The notes below the pieces were generated by a model. The model was given only the letters and a program-made list of their open reading frames with translations. It ran no database searches and was not told the origin of the DNA. DNA of 64,000 bases from an uncultured Ignavibacteriota bacterium. GTDB lineage: Bacteria; Bacteroidota; Ignavibacteria; Palsa-1295. The position numbers were made by a program, and so were the translations under genes. Location: assembly GCA_903900335.1 (NCBI GenBank), contig CAIUMP010000061.1:82660-146659 (forward strand), given 5' to 3'. This document shows, in pieces, positions 47,033 to 56,716 of this stretch (position 1 is its first letter; the number at the start of each line of letters is the position of its first letter).

Positions 47033-50000
47033 TTATTTGTACTCATAGACAATGATGACACCTGCCCCTCCAGCAGCTCCAGCCGTATTGGCTTGGGTAC
47101 CACCGCCTGACAACCACAGCGAGTACGTGCCGGAAGCTCCGCCTCCGTACTGACTGCCAGCCGTGCCCGCGAATATCCCGGATGCGCTCGTTACTCCACC
47201 GGCCGCATCACCGCCAAGGAATGAAGCACCACCCTTGCCCGCGACCGTAACATACCGCGCGTTAAATCCAGGGCTGCCGGCTCCACCTTGGATCATGACA
47301 TCTCCGCCAATGCCCACTGCACCTCCCGCGCCACCGGCCGAGGAGGAGCCCTGATTCTGGTTAGGATCCCCTGTACCGCCACCACCTCCCTGAGCAGTGA
47401 TCGCACCTGCGTTGAAAGTCGTAGCGCCGCCTGCGCCGCCATTACCCCCTGTGCTCGTACCAGCTGTGCCGCCGCCGCCAATCGCGTAGGTATAGGAGGT
47501 ACTTGGACCGATAATTACCTTCCGCGTATAGGCTCCTCCACCACCACCACCTGCGGACGATCCCCATTGATTAGTAGTACTAGCAACCGCTCCACCGCTA
47601 CCTCCTCCGCCGCCAACAAGATCCACTACTATTGCTCGTACACCTGCTGGAGTCGTGTATGAAGTGCCAGAGGTAAGCACCTGCACGCTTGCTAAACCGA
47701 ACGACAGCGTGCCGCTGGCGTCGGGCAAGGTGTATGTTCTTGCAGCAGTCAAGTCCGCAGAGGTAAGCGTGCCGGTAAATGAGGCGGTGGTTGTGGTGGA
47801 TTGCGGTTGTATCGCGATCTTGTCAGAGCCGCTAGTCGAGGATGCAATTACCGCACTTCCAGTAGTACCCAGCGTGACAGTGGCAGGTGTTGCAGCGCCG
47901 GTGACCAATGCAATGCCGCCTGTGCCGGAATTGATCGTCGCGGACGCAGCTCCAGTGGTTGAACCAACGGTCACCACGTTCGCAACGGCACCATCGGCAA
48001 TATGAACGGTCTTGGCATTCGTGGCACCCGTTGCAACGTTTACAGTCGTCGCGCCCGCACCCGTTCCAACATTCACGACGTTTGTGCCTGAGGAAGAGCC
48101 GAGAGTGATCGTGCCCGTTTGGGCTGTGCCGCCAATGGTTGTTGCGCCCGTCGTTGTAGATGCACCGATTGTGTATGTCGATCCAGTGGTCCCGTCCAGA
48201 CTATAGTTGCCGGTACCAACATTTTCAGTGATTCCTGTCGCTACCGAGTTACCGATCGCAACCGCTCCGGTAGATGTGCCGGTATTGATATTCGTGTTGA
48301 AATTCGAAGAGACGTTAAGGCTAACCAAGGCCCCACTAATGGTTAGGCCTGCCGTACCTGTTTGCAGCGCGGAGAAGGTGTTCGCTGTACCAAAAAGATC
48401 GAACCACGCCGGGGCCGCAGCAACGCTTCCTGATTCGGTTTGAGTCAGAAATCCCCGCGTCGCAATTGTGGTCTGCCCGATAAGCCGGGTTGGAACACCC
48501 GAAGCGCCACCGGAAACCATATCCCCGAGCGTCGTCATCGGGTTGGTCATGACTGTTGACCAGCCAAGGGTTATGGCCGGTGCAGTCACCACAGTGGCGG
48601 CAAGCACCTGATTCGCTGTTGGTGTTGTTATCGGAAGAGTATAGTTGAAATTGGTTGAGCCTTGTGCCCCCGCGAAGAAGGAGCTAATGCCGGTGGAGGT
48701 GCCCTGGAAGCTCAAACTATCCACATTGCCGCTGCTATTGGACAGCAGCACATCTCCATTCTGGATCTGCAGCTTCTGCGTTGGGTTGAGTAACCCAATT
48801 CCTACGTTTCCAAGCTCGATGGAAGTCGCGCCCTGGCCTGTCGAAAAATTATAGGCGGGTGTGGTTGTGGTGCCCATGAAGAACTCGAACTCACCAACCG
48901 CGTTGTTCGCGGTGTTTCTGATTGTCCCGACCCTGGCCTCAAGCCGTAGATTCGACTGCACACCAGTGCCGGGTTTGAAACCGAAATCGCACAGGTTCAC
49001 GGTGCCGGCTTGCTCGAAGAGCGCACTATTCGAGCCATTTCGGTTCTGAAGATGAAGGCGAGTGGTTCCGTATTGGTCGCCCGTCTGTTCCAAGACCATA
49101 TCGGAATCAGAAGTGGAGATCTTTCGGCTCGTGATCGTCAGGTTCTTCGTGTTTGCCGCTGCCGTGTTGCCGAACGCAAGTTGCAATGCCGAATTCACCG
49201 TAGTCGTATTTCCTGAACCCGAGACGGGGATAAGCGTCAACCGAGCATCCACTGTCGAGTCCGCTGCGGTGGCAGCCGTGTTCCAAACATGGCTTCGAAA
49301 CAAGAGCGAGGGTGATTGCTGCACCGGCACACCACTCGTAGCGGCAGTCGTGTTCACCAGCAGTTCCGCATTAGTGAACGTCGTTGCGATCCCATTATTC
49401 TGGTGGGTGTGCGCTCCCGTTCATGTTGGGGTGATCGTTTGGTCAATGGCTGGAGCTGCATCAGAACGCATCGCCGTGCTTGCGGAACCGTTCACCGTGG
49501 AGAGCCCGACGCTTGTGCTTGGATTGGCAAATCCATTAAAGGACCCGGGCAAATCTCCTGCCTGGATCGCAGAGGAAACAAAGTTCGTCCCATTCCCACG
49601 AAGGTAGTTTCCAGAAGCCGCCGCATTTGCCACACGGAGTCCTGTGTTCACATTGAGCACGCCGGCAGCGCCAGGATCAGTTATAGAACCAAGCGAAGCA
49701 GCGCCGCTTGAAAAAAGCGCAAGGTTGGTACCATAACCGCCGCCATTGATCTGATCCTCAAAATCCAAGTAGGACGTTGGATTGGTCGCTCCTTGAACGG
49801 GTACAGTTTGCAACATCCAGTCAACGGTTTGGCTCGCGGCCGTCGCCGTTGTCTTCCAACCCTGACCCGTAAGGCGCAGTCGCGGTGAGTATTGCTGTGC
49901 CCCTGCGGCTGCGACGGTGCTATTCGTCAGTATGACGCCATCTGTTGACGATACCCCGATCGCGTCCTTCTTCACAGTCGGTGCCGCTGTCCAGATATTG

Positions 50001-50416
50001 CCGTTCGCGAGATTGATACCAAGCGTCGAACCTATGCCGTTGCCCGTCAGGGAGCCATCAATACTGATTCCCGACCAACCAACAGTCCCCGTATTCCCTG
50101 TCGTGAGAAAGGTGTTATTCGATCCGGCAGCGAGACTGGAGACACCGATGGCGGACCACGTGAGTATCCCTGTTCCGGGATTGGTAAGCACTCCGCTCCC
50201 ATTCGCGGATGGGAACGTGAGATTTGCACCCGGAAGGATAACGTTCGCGCTGGACCCAAGCGTCGGTGCAACCAATGAAAGTCGCTTTGTCTCATCGGTG
50301 CCGCCGCTCGAAAGCGTCAGCGTATCACTGAACTTGTGTTCCCAGGTTTGTGCGAACGCTTCGCTCGCCGTGCACACGAGGGCAAGAAGGAGGATGATCC
50401 GTGCAGTTGTGACCAT
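47033..50416 (-). pseudogene. Large secreted fibre-like repeat protein split by an in-frame TGA (rc of 49421-49423) into ORFs 49421..50416 and 47033..49357
   Basis: Continuous frame of 1128 codons: ...SDAAPAIDQTITPT*TGAHTHQNNGIATTFTNAELLVNTTAATSGV...; upstream part has the signal peptide, downstream part has the Gly-rich C-terminal domain. Confidence 0.75.
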
Positions 50417-50766
50417 ATTGTATCACTTGGCAAATCTCTCCAACCGAGAGTCTTCAGTTTGACCCAAATATCGCGCGGGTCACTATTTGTCGAGATCTTC
50501 GTGAGGGGAGTACTCACTGAAGCTACCGACGCTCCTAAGCATTCATTTTCGACGGGCCGCGATGCAACGAAGGACTCTCGCCGCATCAGCCACCGCGGGA
50601 TAAATCAAATTTCACGAAGTGCTGCTTCAGAACAAGCGCTTGATCCACCTTGACCATGCAAAGTTTTCTCCTGCGGATGGCAATCAAATTCTCAATTGAA
50701 TCAGAACCGGCGCCTACTTCGCGAAGCGTCAGATGCACTGCCAAGGCATACACTGCCTCCGGTTCA

Positions 50767-52899
50767 TCACTGTGGCAATGGAACCACCGATATGATAACT
50801 CCAGTGATTGTTCCAGTCCCTCCGGTCACTGCTGCAACCGATGCATCGATCCAGATCGCAGTGTTTAGCGTCAGACCCGTCACTATGGCTGTACAGGAAA
50901 ACGGAAGATGTGGAATCGTGCCTCCGGAGCCGCTTGTAGTAGCCTCCCCGGAAAATTTTGCGCCGACGGCGGTACCAACAAGCGGCGTAGCTTGGTTCGC
51001 CGGGGCTGATCCAGTACCGTACCGCATTTGAACCGTGGCGCCATCATCCCCAGTGTTGTTATTCAGTGTCCCAGTCATGATAATCAGTGCGTTGGTGCTA
51101 ACGGTGGGAGTGTAGGTGAATGTACTCCCCATCCCCATCATCTTCTCTGTTGTATTGGCACCCGTAGGACTGAGTCCCGAGCCCGCGGCCGTCTGAACAT
51201 ACGTCGGTGGTGCAACCCAACTCATCGTACCAGCCGTAGTTGACTGGAGTACAGAACCGTTGGCAGTTGGAGCGGCAGTTGGAAGCGTGTAGTAAATGTT
51301 CGTCGATCCTTGGGCCCCGGCTCTGAACCCGCTTACCCCTGTGGATGTGCCCTGAAAACTTAGCGTATCAGGGTTGCCGGCACTATTCGAAAGCAATACG
51401 TCCCCATCCTGGACTTGTAACTTTTGCGTGGGATTGACCATCCCAATTCCTACATTGCCAAGTTCGAAGGCCGTAGCACCTTCGCCAGTCTCAAAATTAT
51501 AGACCGGCGTCGTGGTTGTACCCATGAAAAACTCAAATTCGCCAACGGCATTGTTCGCCGTGTTTCGAATCGTACCAGCTCTGGCCTCGAGACGTAGATT
51601 CGACTGAGCGCCAGTGCCCGGCTTGAATCCGAAATCACACAAGTTCACTGTTCCCGCCTGCTCAAAAAGTGCACTGTTGGATCCGTTGCGATTCTGAATG
51701 TGTAAGCGCGTTGTCCCGTAGGTATCTCCCGTCTGTTCGAGTACAAGATCGGTGTTATTTGTGGTGATCTTGTTATTCGTCGAGTTGGCCATTTGGATAT
51801 TTCCATTGACCGTGAGCATGTTTGATGTGGGAGCGGTTCCAACGCCGACCGCAACCGAAGACGATCCAATCGTAACCAGGTCTGCGACGCTTCCGGTGGC
51901 GATGTTGACCGTCTTCACGCCTGTGCCGCCCGTGCCAAGATTGATCGTTTGCGCTCCAGTGCCGGTGCCAATTCCGATCGTGCCCGTCTGAAGACCCGTG
52001 CCACCGATCGTAATAGTACCGGTTGTCATACCCGCTCCAATGTTTACCGCTCCGGCTGTCTGCACATTGGCAAGATTGAGAGTAGTAGCACCGGCTCCGT
52101 TGGCAATGTTCAGGGTGTTCGTGCCAGAGCTGGAGCCCAGTGTCATCGTTCCTGTTTCCGCCGTTCCACCGATCGTCATGGTACCCGTGGTAGTGGAAGC
52201 ACCGATCGTGTAGGTAGAGCCCGTTGTGCCATCAAGACTGAAATTTCCCGTCCCAACGTTCGCGGTAATACCTGTTGCTGCGGAGTTACCAATGCCTATT
52301 GCACCCGTCGAAGTGCCCGTGTTAATATTCGTGTTGAAGTTTGAAGAGGCATTCAAGCTAACGGTAGCCCCGGTGATCGTTAGACCTGCAGTACCAGTCT
52401 GAAGAGCGGAAAAAGTATTCGCCGTGCCGAATAGATCGAACCACCCGGGTGCGGCGGGAGTACCACCCGACTCAGTTTGAGTCAAAAATGCACGGGCGAT
52501 CGTTGTTTGACCAGCAAGTCGAACAGCCGCCCCTGAAGCGCCACCGGAGATCATGTCCCCAAGCGTCGTCATCGGATTCGTCACGATAGCTGACCAGGAA
52601 AGTATTCCGGTGCCATCATTGATTAGTCCGCCACTCGCATTTGCAGCGGGAAGCGTGAGGGAGGAACTACCCGTGAGCGTCGGGGCCTGAATGGTCAGCA
52701 GGTGCGTAATGTCCGTACTACCACCCGCCAAGATGAGGCGACGTGCGCGGGCATCATCATACGTCTGCGCTGCTGCCGGGGAGACACACTTCCCCAGCAG
52801 TATTGCAAAGACAATCCAGCTTCTCTGTATCATTCGATGACGCCTCATTGTTGCCTTATTCGATTGATTCATTCTCTTAGGTTGCGCCAAAGTAATCAC
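50767..52899 (-). CDS. Secreted fibre-like modular repeat protein
   Basis: Signal peptide (MIQRSWIVFAILLGKCVSPAAAQ); N-domain ARRLILAGGSTDITHLLTIQAPTLTGSSSLTLPAAN; TTGTMTIGGTAETGTMTLGSSSGT repeats; blocks shared with 47033..50416. Confidence 0.8.
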   Translation of the reverse strand: MITLAQPKRMNQSNKATMRRHRMIQRSWIVFAILLGKCVSPAAAQTYDDARARRLILAGGSTDITHLLTIQAPTLTGSSSLTLPAANASGGLINDGTGILSWSAIVTNPMTTLGDMISGGASGAAVRLAGQTTIARAFLTQTESGGTPAAPGWFDLFGTANTFSALQTGTAGLTITGATVSLNASSNFNTNINTGTSTGAIGIGNSAATGITANVGTGNFSLDGTTGSTYTIGASTTTGTMTIGGTAETGTMTLGSSSGTNTLNIANGAGATTLNLANVQTAGAVNIGAGMTTGTITIGGTGLQTGTIGIGTGTGAQTINLGTGGTGVKTVNIATGSVADLVTIGSSSVAVGVGTAPTSNMLTVNGNIQMANSTNNKITTNNTDLVLEQTGDTYGTTRLHIQNRNGSNSALFEQAGTVNLCDFGFKPGTGAQSNLRLEARAGTIRNTANNAVGEFEFFMGTTTTPVYNFETGEGATAFELGNVGIGMVNPTQKLQVQDGDVLLSNSAGNPDTLSFQGTSTGVSGFRAGAQGSTNIYYTLPTAAPTANGSVLQSTTAGTMSWVAPPTYVQTAAGSGLSPTGANTTEKMMGMGSTFTYTPTVSTNALIIMTGTLNNNTGDDGATVQMRYGTGSAPANQATPLVGTAVGAKFSGEATTSGSGGTIPHLPFSCTAIVTGLTLNTAIWIDASVAAVTGGTGTITGVIISVVPLPQ

Positions 52900-52913
52900 T
52901 GCCAGAGGCGCTG

Positions 52914-55739
52914 TTAGTCACCGGAAATCATGCGCCAGCGGGTCGCAGTGCCGTCGTAAATAAAGGTCGCTGTGCCATCTGCCGCGAGGATGACGTTTGA
53001 ACCACCCTGCAGTTTGAATCGGTTCGCTGCCGTGGAACTAGCCCCATCATCGCTGACGATGGTAATCGCGCTGCTCCCTGTGTTAACGAGCACGATAACT
53101 CTGCCAGCAGCGGGGCTCGCAATACCGGTCACGTTTACCGGTGTACTGGCGGATATCAGGAAATACGAGTTCGATGCGCTCAGAGCCCAGTCATTCGTGT
53201 TCGCTGCGAGTGCGGTTGGAGTGCTGGCAGTGAGCGCCGCGCCACCGAGCGTCTGTGTGCCTGTCCATGTGTTTGCATTCGAAAGCTTCAACCCAAAGCT
53301 CGTTCCGACGCCATTACCTTGGAGTGTAGCGTCCGTCGCGAGCGTCTGGAAAGCCGGTGCGCCGCCGGTCGAGACGAGCACGTTATTCGCGCTCGGCGCG
53401 GCGGTCACACCAACGGCACTTGTACCGTTACCGTATACAACACCATTGCTTGCAAGCGTGGTCGCCCCCGTTCCGCCATTGCCGACAGGAAGAGTACCTG
53501 AGACATCAGTTGTCAACGCGACCGCTCCGAATGTTGGCGCACCAGCGGCATTGCCATGCAGGACCGTTGACGTCGTTCCGAGCGAACCAAGGGTTGTCGG
53601 CGCGGCGCCTGCTCCACCACCAAGCACAATTGCGCTCGCCGTCAACGCGCCTGAACTGGCGATCGTCGTTGATCCAGAGAAATAAGGAATTCCACCGCTT
53701 GTACCAGAGCTAAGGCCAGTGCCGCCATTAGCCACTGGAAGAGTCGTAATCCAACCCGGATCGGCTGACGCACCACCAGAAGCCAAGATTTGACCAGCCG
53801 TACCTGCACTGGTGGCCGCAACATTGCTTGCGCCTTCGCCAATCACCACGCCGTGTGCGGTGATCGTCGTCAGCCCCGTTCCACCGTTAGCTACGGCAAC
53901 GGTCCCAGTGACGTTCGCCGCGTTACCCGCGATGTTGGTTGTCCAGGTCGGTGTTGCACCCGCGCCAGCGCTGATCAGGACCTGACCGGATGTACCGACC
54001 GAAGCGTTCAACGTGATCGGGGAAGTTGTGCTGCTGAGTGTGAGTCCCGTGGTCTTAACCGTGTTCGGGGTTGTGCCACCAATTGCTCCCGGGGCAGGAA
54101 TAGAATTGAATGTAGCATTACCTGCGGCCGTGATGCTCCAAGCCGTGCCACCGGTTATCGAGGTGGTGCCCGCGGTGGAATTACCAATGGTCACCGCACC
54201 GCTCGATGTCCCAGTGTTGATATTGGTCGCAAGATTCGTCGTGGTGTTGATATTGACCGCACCGGCCGTTCCCGCGCCAACTGCCACACCAGCGTTGATG
54301 CTGACCGATCCGCCGTTTGTTGGGCCCGTTCCCTGACCCGCACCGCCAGCAATTGTAACGCTGCCGCCGTTGCCGCCTGCACCCGTGGCAGAGCCTGCCG
54401 CTGCTGCGATAGAGACAGCACCGCCTGCGCTACCCGCAGTTGCCGCCGCCGTTCCTCCATTAAGGTTGGCTTGTCCGCCCGAACCCGTACCGGTCGCGTT
54501 ACCGCCAGCGATTGTGACAGCGCCGCCATTATTGTTCGTACCACCGGTACCACCAGTGAACGAGGCCGTTCCACCAACTCCCGTGCCACCAGCACCAGCA
54601 GTGTAGGAGAGTGTACCTGCGGTTCCAGATCCTGTAGCCGCGCCCGCGCTCTCCGTGATGCCACCACCATTTTGGTTTGTGCCGACACCAGGCTGCGCCG
54701 TGATCGTCACCCCGCCGCCAGCGCCCGTCGTGTTCGCCGTGCCGCCCAGTAGGGAGACTCCGACGCCCGAACCAGTGGATGTAGTGTTACCAGCACGGAA
54801 AGTGGTAGCAGTTCCCGCCGCGACATCTGCGCCACTGAAGAGAGCAGCGGCGACCGCACCAGTTGTTCCGTTGTCGATGATACTGACGAGCGTGTTCGTG
54901 CCGTCCGTGAAGTTCAAGCCCTTCGTATCGGTCAAGGAGATTACAGGTTGCGTTGCATTCGTCAGAGCCAGACCGCCAGTGGCGCTCGCCGTTAGGGTTC
55001 CGCTCGAAGTCAACCCTCCGGTGAAGGTCTTCGCACCACCAATCGAAGATTGCGTGGTGCTCAAGTCCACGAAGTTCTGTGTCGACGAACCCGTACCGCC
55101 GTTCGCTATCGGAAGGATTCCGCTTACATCGGCAGTCAAGCTTACCGCGCTGTAGCTCGGCGTTGTTCCACCGTGTAGCACAGTCCCTGTAGCGCCAATC
55201 CCGAGTTTCGAGAGGGCGGTGGTACTACTGGCATACAGGATGTCTCCGACGGTATAACCTGTCTGCCCCGTACCTCCGTGCGTTGCACCCACCGCTGTTG
55301 TACCAGCGTTGATAGAAGTCACGATAGAGTTACCCGTGGACGAGGTCGCCTGCACGGAGACGACGGTGTTAGCGTTCGCTGCACCTGTTACGTCACCGGC
55401 AAGCGTTACTGCTGCCGAGGGATTCACCCACGTCAGGATTCCGCTTCCGTCGTTTTGCAGGACGTAGTTCGCTGCAGCACCGTTGTTCGGTGGTAGCGTC
55501 CAGGTCAGCGGAGCGGCATTCGCCCCGGCTGTGATGGTGGTGGTGTTAGTAACGCTAGTACCACTACCGGCCATCACGATCTTCGTGGTCCAGTCGGGTT
55601 TGTACGTCTGCGCCTCGGCTGTCAGTCCGGTCATTGCGATCGAGAAGAGCGCGATGAGGGATGTGGGGACAGTCACCCTGAGTTTCCTCATGAAGTGTGT
55701 CATGTTGTCCTTAAGAGAATGTTCAATCGAATATAACAT
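52914..55739 (-). CDS. Secreted fibre-like modular repeat protein
   Basis: Signal peptide around MTHFMRKLRVTVPTSLIALFSIAMTGLTAEAQ (rc of 55703); repeated PVANGGTGLSSGTSGG / GNGGTGATTLASNGVVYGNG units; C-term GTATFIYDGTATRWRMISGD. Confidence 0.8.
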   Translation of the reverse strand: MLYSIEHSLKDNMTHFMRKLRVTVPTSLIALFSIAMTGLTAEAQTYKPDWTTKIVMAGSGTSVTNTTTITAGANAAPLTWTLPPNNGAAANYVLQNDGSGILTWVNPSAAVTLAGDVTGAANANTVVSVQATSSTGNSIVTSINAGTTAVGATHGGTGQTGYTVGDILYASSTTALSKLGIGATGTVLHGGTTPSYSAVSLTADVSGILPIANGGTGSSTQNFVDLSTTQSSIGGAKTFTGGLTSSGTLTASATGGLALTNATQPVISLTDTKGLNFTDGTNTLVSIIDNGTTGAVAAALFSGADVAAGTATTFRAGNTTSTGSGVGVSLLGGTANTTGAGGGVTITAQPGVGTNQNGGGITESAGAATGSGTAGTLSYTAGAGGTGVGGTASFTGGTGGTNNNGGAVTIAGGNATGTGSGGQANLNGGTAAATAGSAGGAVSIAAAAGSATGAGGNGGSVTIAGGAGQGTGPTNGGSVSINAGVAVGAGTAGAVNINTTTNLATNINTGTSSGAVTIGNSTAGTTSITGGTAWSITAAGNATFNSIPAPGAIGGTTPNTVKTTGLTLSSTTSPITLNASVGTSGQVLISAGAGATPTWTTNIAGNAANVTGTVAVANGGTGLTTITAHGVVIGEGASNVAATSAGTAGQILASGGASADPGWITTLPVANGGTGLSSGTSGGIPYFSGSTTIASSGALTASAIVLGGGAGAAPTTLGSLGTTSTVLHGNAAGAPTFGAVALTTDVSGTLPVGNGGTGATTLASNGVVYGNGTSAVGVTAAPSANNVLVSTGGAPAFQTLATDATLQGNGVGTSFGLKLSNANTWTGTQTLGGAALTASTPTALAANTNDWALSASNSYFLISASTPVNVTGIASPAAGRVIVLVNTGSSAITIVSDDGASSTAANRFKLQGGSNVILAADGTATFIYDGTATRWRMISGD

Positions 55740-55765
55740 AAGAGTAGAGTGTCTAGTTAAACTTG

Positions 55766-56638
55766 TTAGTTCGTGGAAAGCAGCTCCCAGTATCCCAAAG
55801 CGCTATCGTAGATGAATGTTGCTGTTCCACGGGCGGAGAGTATGATGTCAGCGCCGCCGGGAAGGTCGATCTTATTGCCAGAAGAGGACAAGCCGCTCTG
55901 GTGCTTTACCACGATCGGATCTGCGCCGATGTTGACGAGGGTAATATTCCGTCCGTCGGAAACACCCGTGTGGTCTATGCCAGTAAAATTAATAGCGCTG
56001 CCGCTCGTATTGTTCAGCCGGATGTAGGTCTGCGATGCGCCAATCGCATAGTCGTTCGTGCCTGTCGAGAGGGCCGTCGGAGTGGCCGAGGTGTTGGTGA
56101 TCGTTGCGCCGTTTTGCGTCCAGGCGGGTACACCAGCATTCGTGCCGAGCACCTGGTTCGTCGTACCGACCGCGAGCTTGGAGAGCGTCGTGGTGCCAGA
56201 TGCATAGAGCATGTCCCCTATCGTATAGCTTGCGAGGCCTGTGCCTCCGTAGCCTGCTCCGATAGTGCTGCCGTGCCAGGTACCGGTTGTGATGGTACCG
56301 ACTGAGGTAATATTGGTTTGCGCGACCGATTGCCATGCCGAGCCATTGCTCATCAGGATATTCCCGCTCGTACTTGGGGCCGTTATCGAGATGACGCCGC
56401 TCGCATCGCTTTGGAAAAGTCCTGCGCCTGGTAATGGGAATGTGTAGGAACCGTTGCCGGAGAGAGAACCGGTCTTTAATGTGAGGGTATGACTCAATCC
56501 ATCGTCAAGGACGAGACGCTGGGTTCGGAAGTTACGCGTTTGCGCTACGGTTGCACTTGCCCAAAGAGCAAGGAACGCGCAGACAAGCACGCTTCCATAA
56601 GCGCGATTCAGCCGTGATATGGTGGTTGCTTGTTTCAT
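55766..56638 (-). CDS. Secreted fibre-like protein, short member
   Basis: Signal peptide; TRNFRTQRLVLDDGLSHTLTLKTGSLSGNGSYTFPLPGAGLFQSDASGVISI; C-term GTATFIYDSALGYWELLSTN. Confidence 0.8.
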   Translation of the reverse strand: MKQATTISRLNRAYGSVLVCAFLALWASATVAQTRNFRTQRLVLDDGLSHTLTLKTGSLSGNGSYTFPLPGAGLFQSDASGVISITAPSTSGNILMSNGSAWQSVAQTNITSVGTITTGTWHGSTIGAGYGGTGLASYTIGDMLYASGTTTLSKLAVGTTNQVLGTNAGVPAWTQNGATITNTSATPTALSTGTNDYAIGASQTYIRLNNTSGSAINFTGIDHTGVSDGRNITLVNIGADPIVVKHQSGLSSSGNKIDLPGGADIILSARGTATFIYDSALGYWELLSTN

Positions 56639-56716
56639 TAAGGGTTGACCTGTGAGTCCCGGTGCGCTGTGGCACCGGGACCCGGGTCTAACTCTAAATA
56701 TGAAACGAACTAATTA

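Noticed and set aside
53790-54752. 320-aa plus-strand ORF
   Set aside because: Antisense shadow of the repetitive 52914..55739 gene; Cys/Arg/Thr-rich low-complexity translation with no domain.
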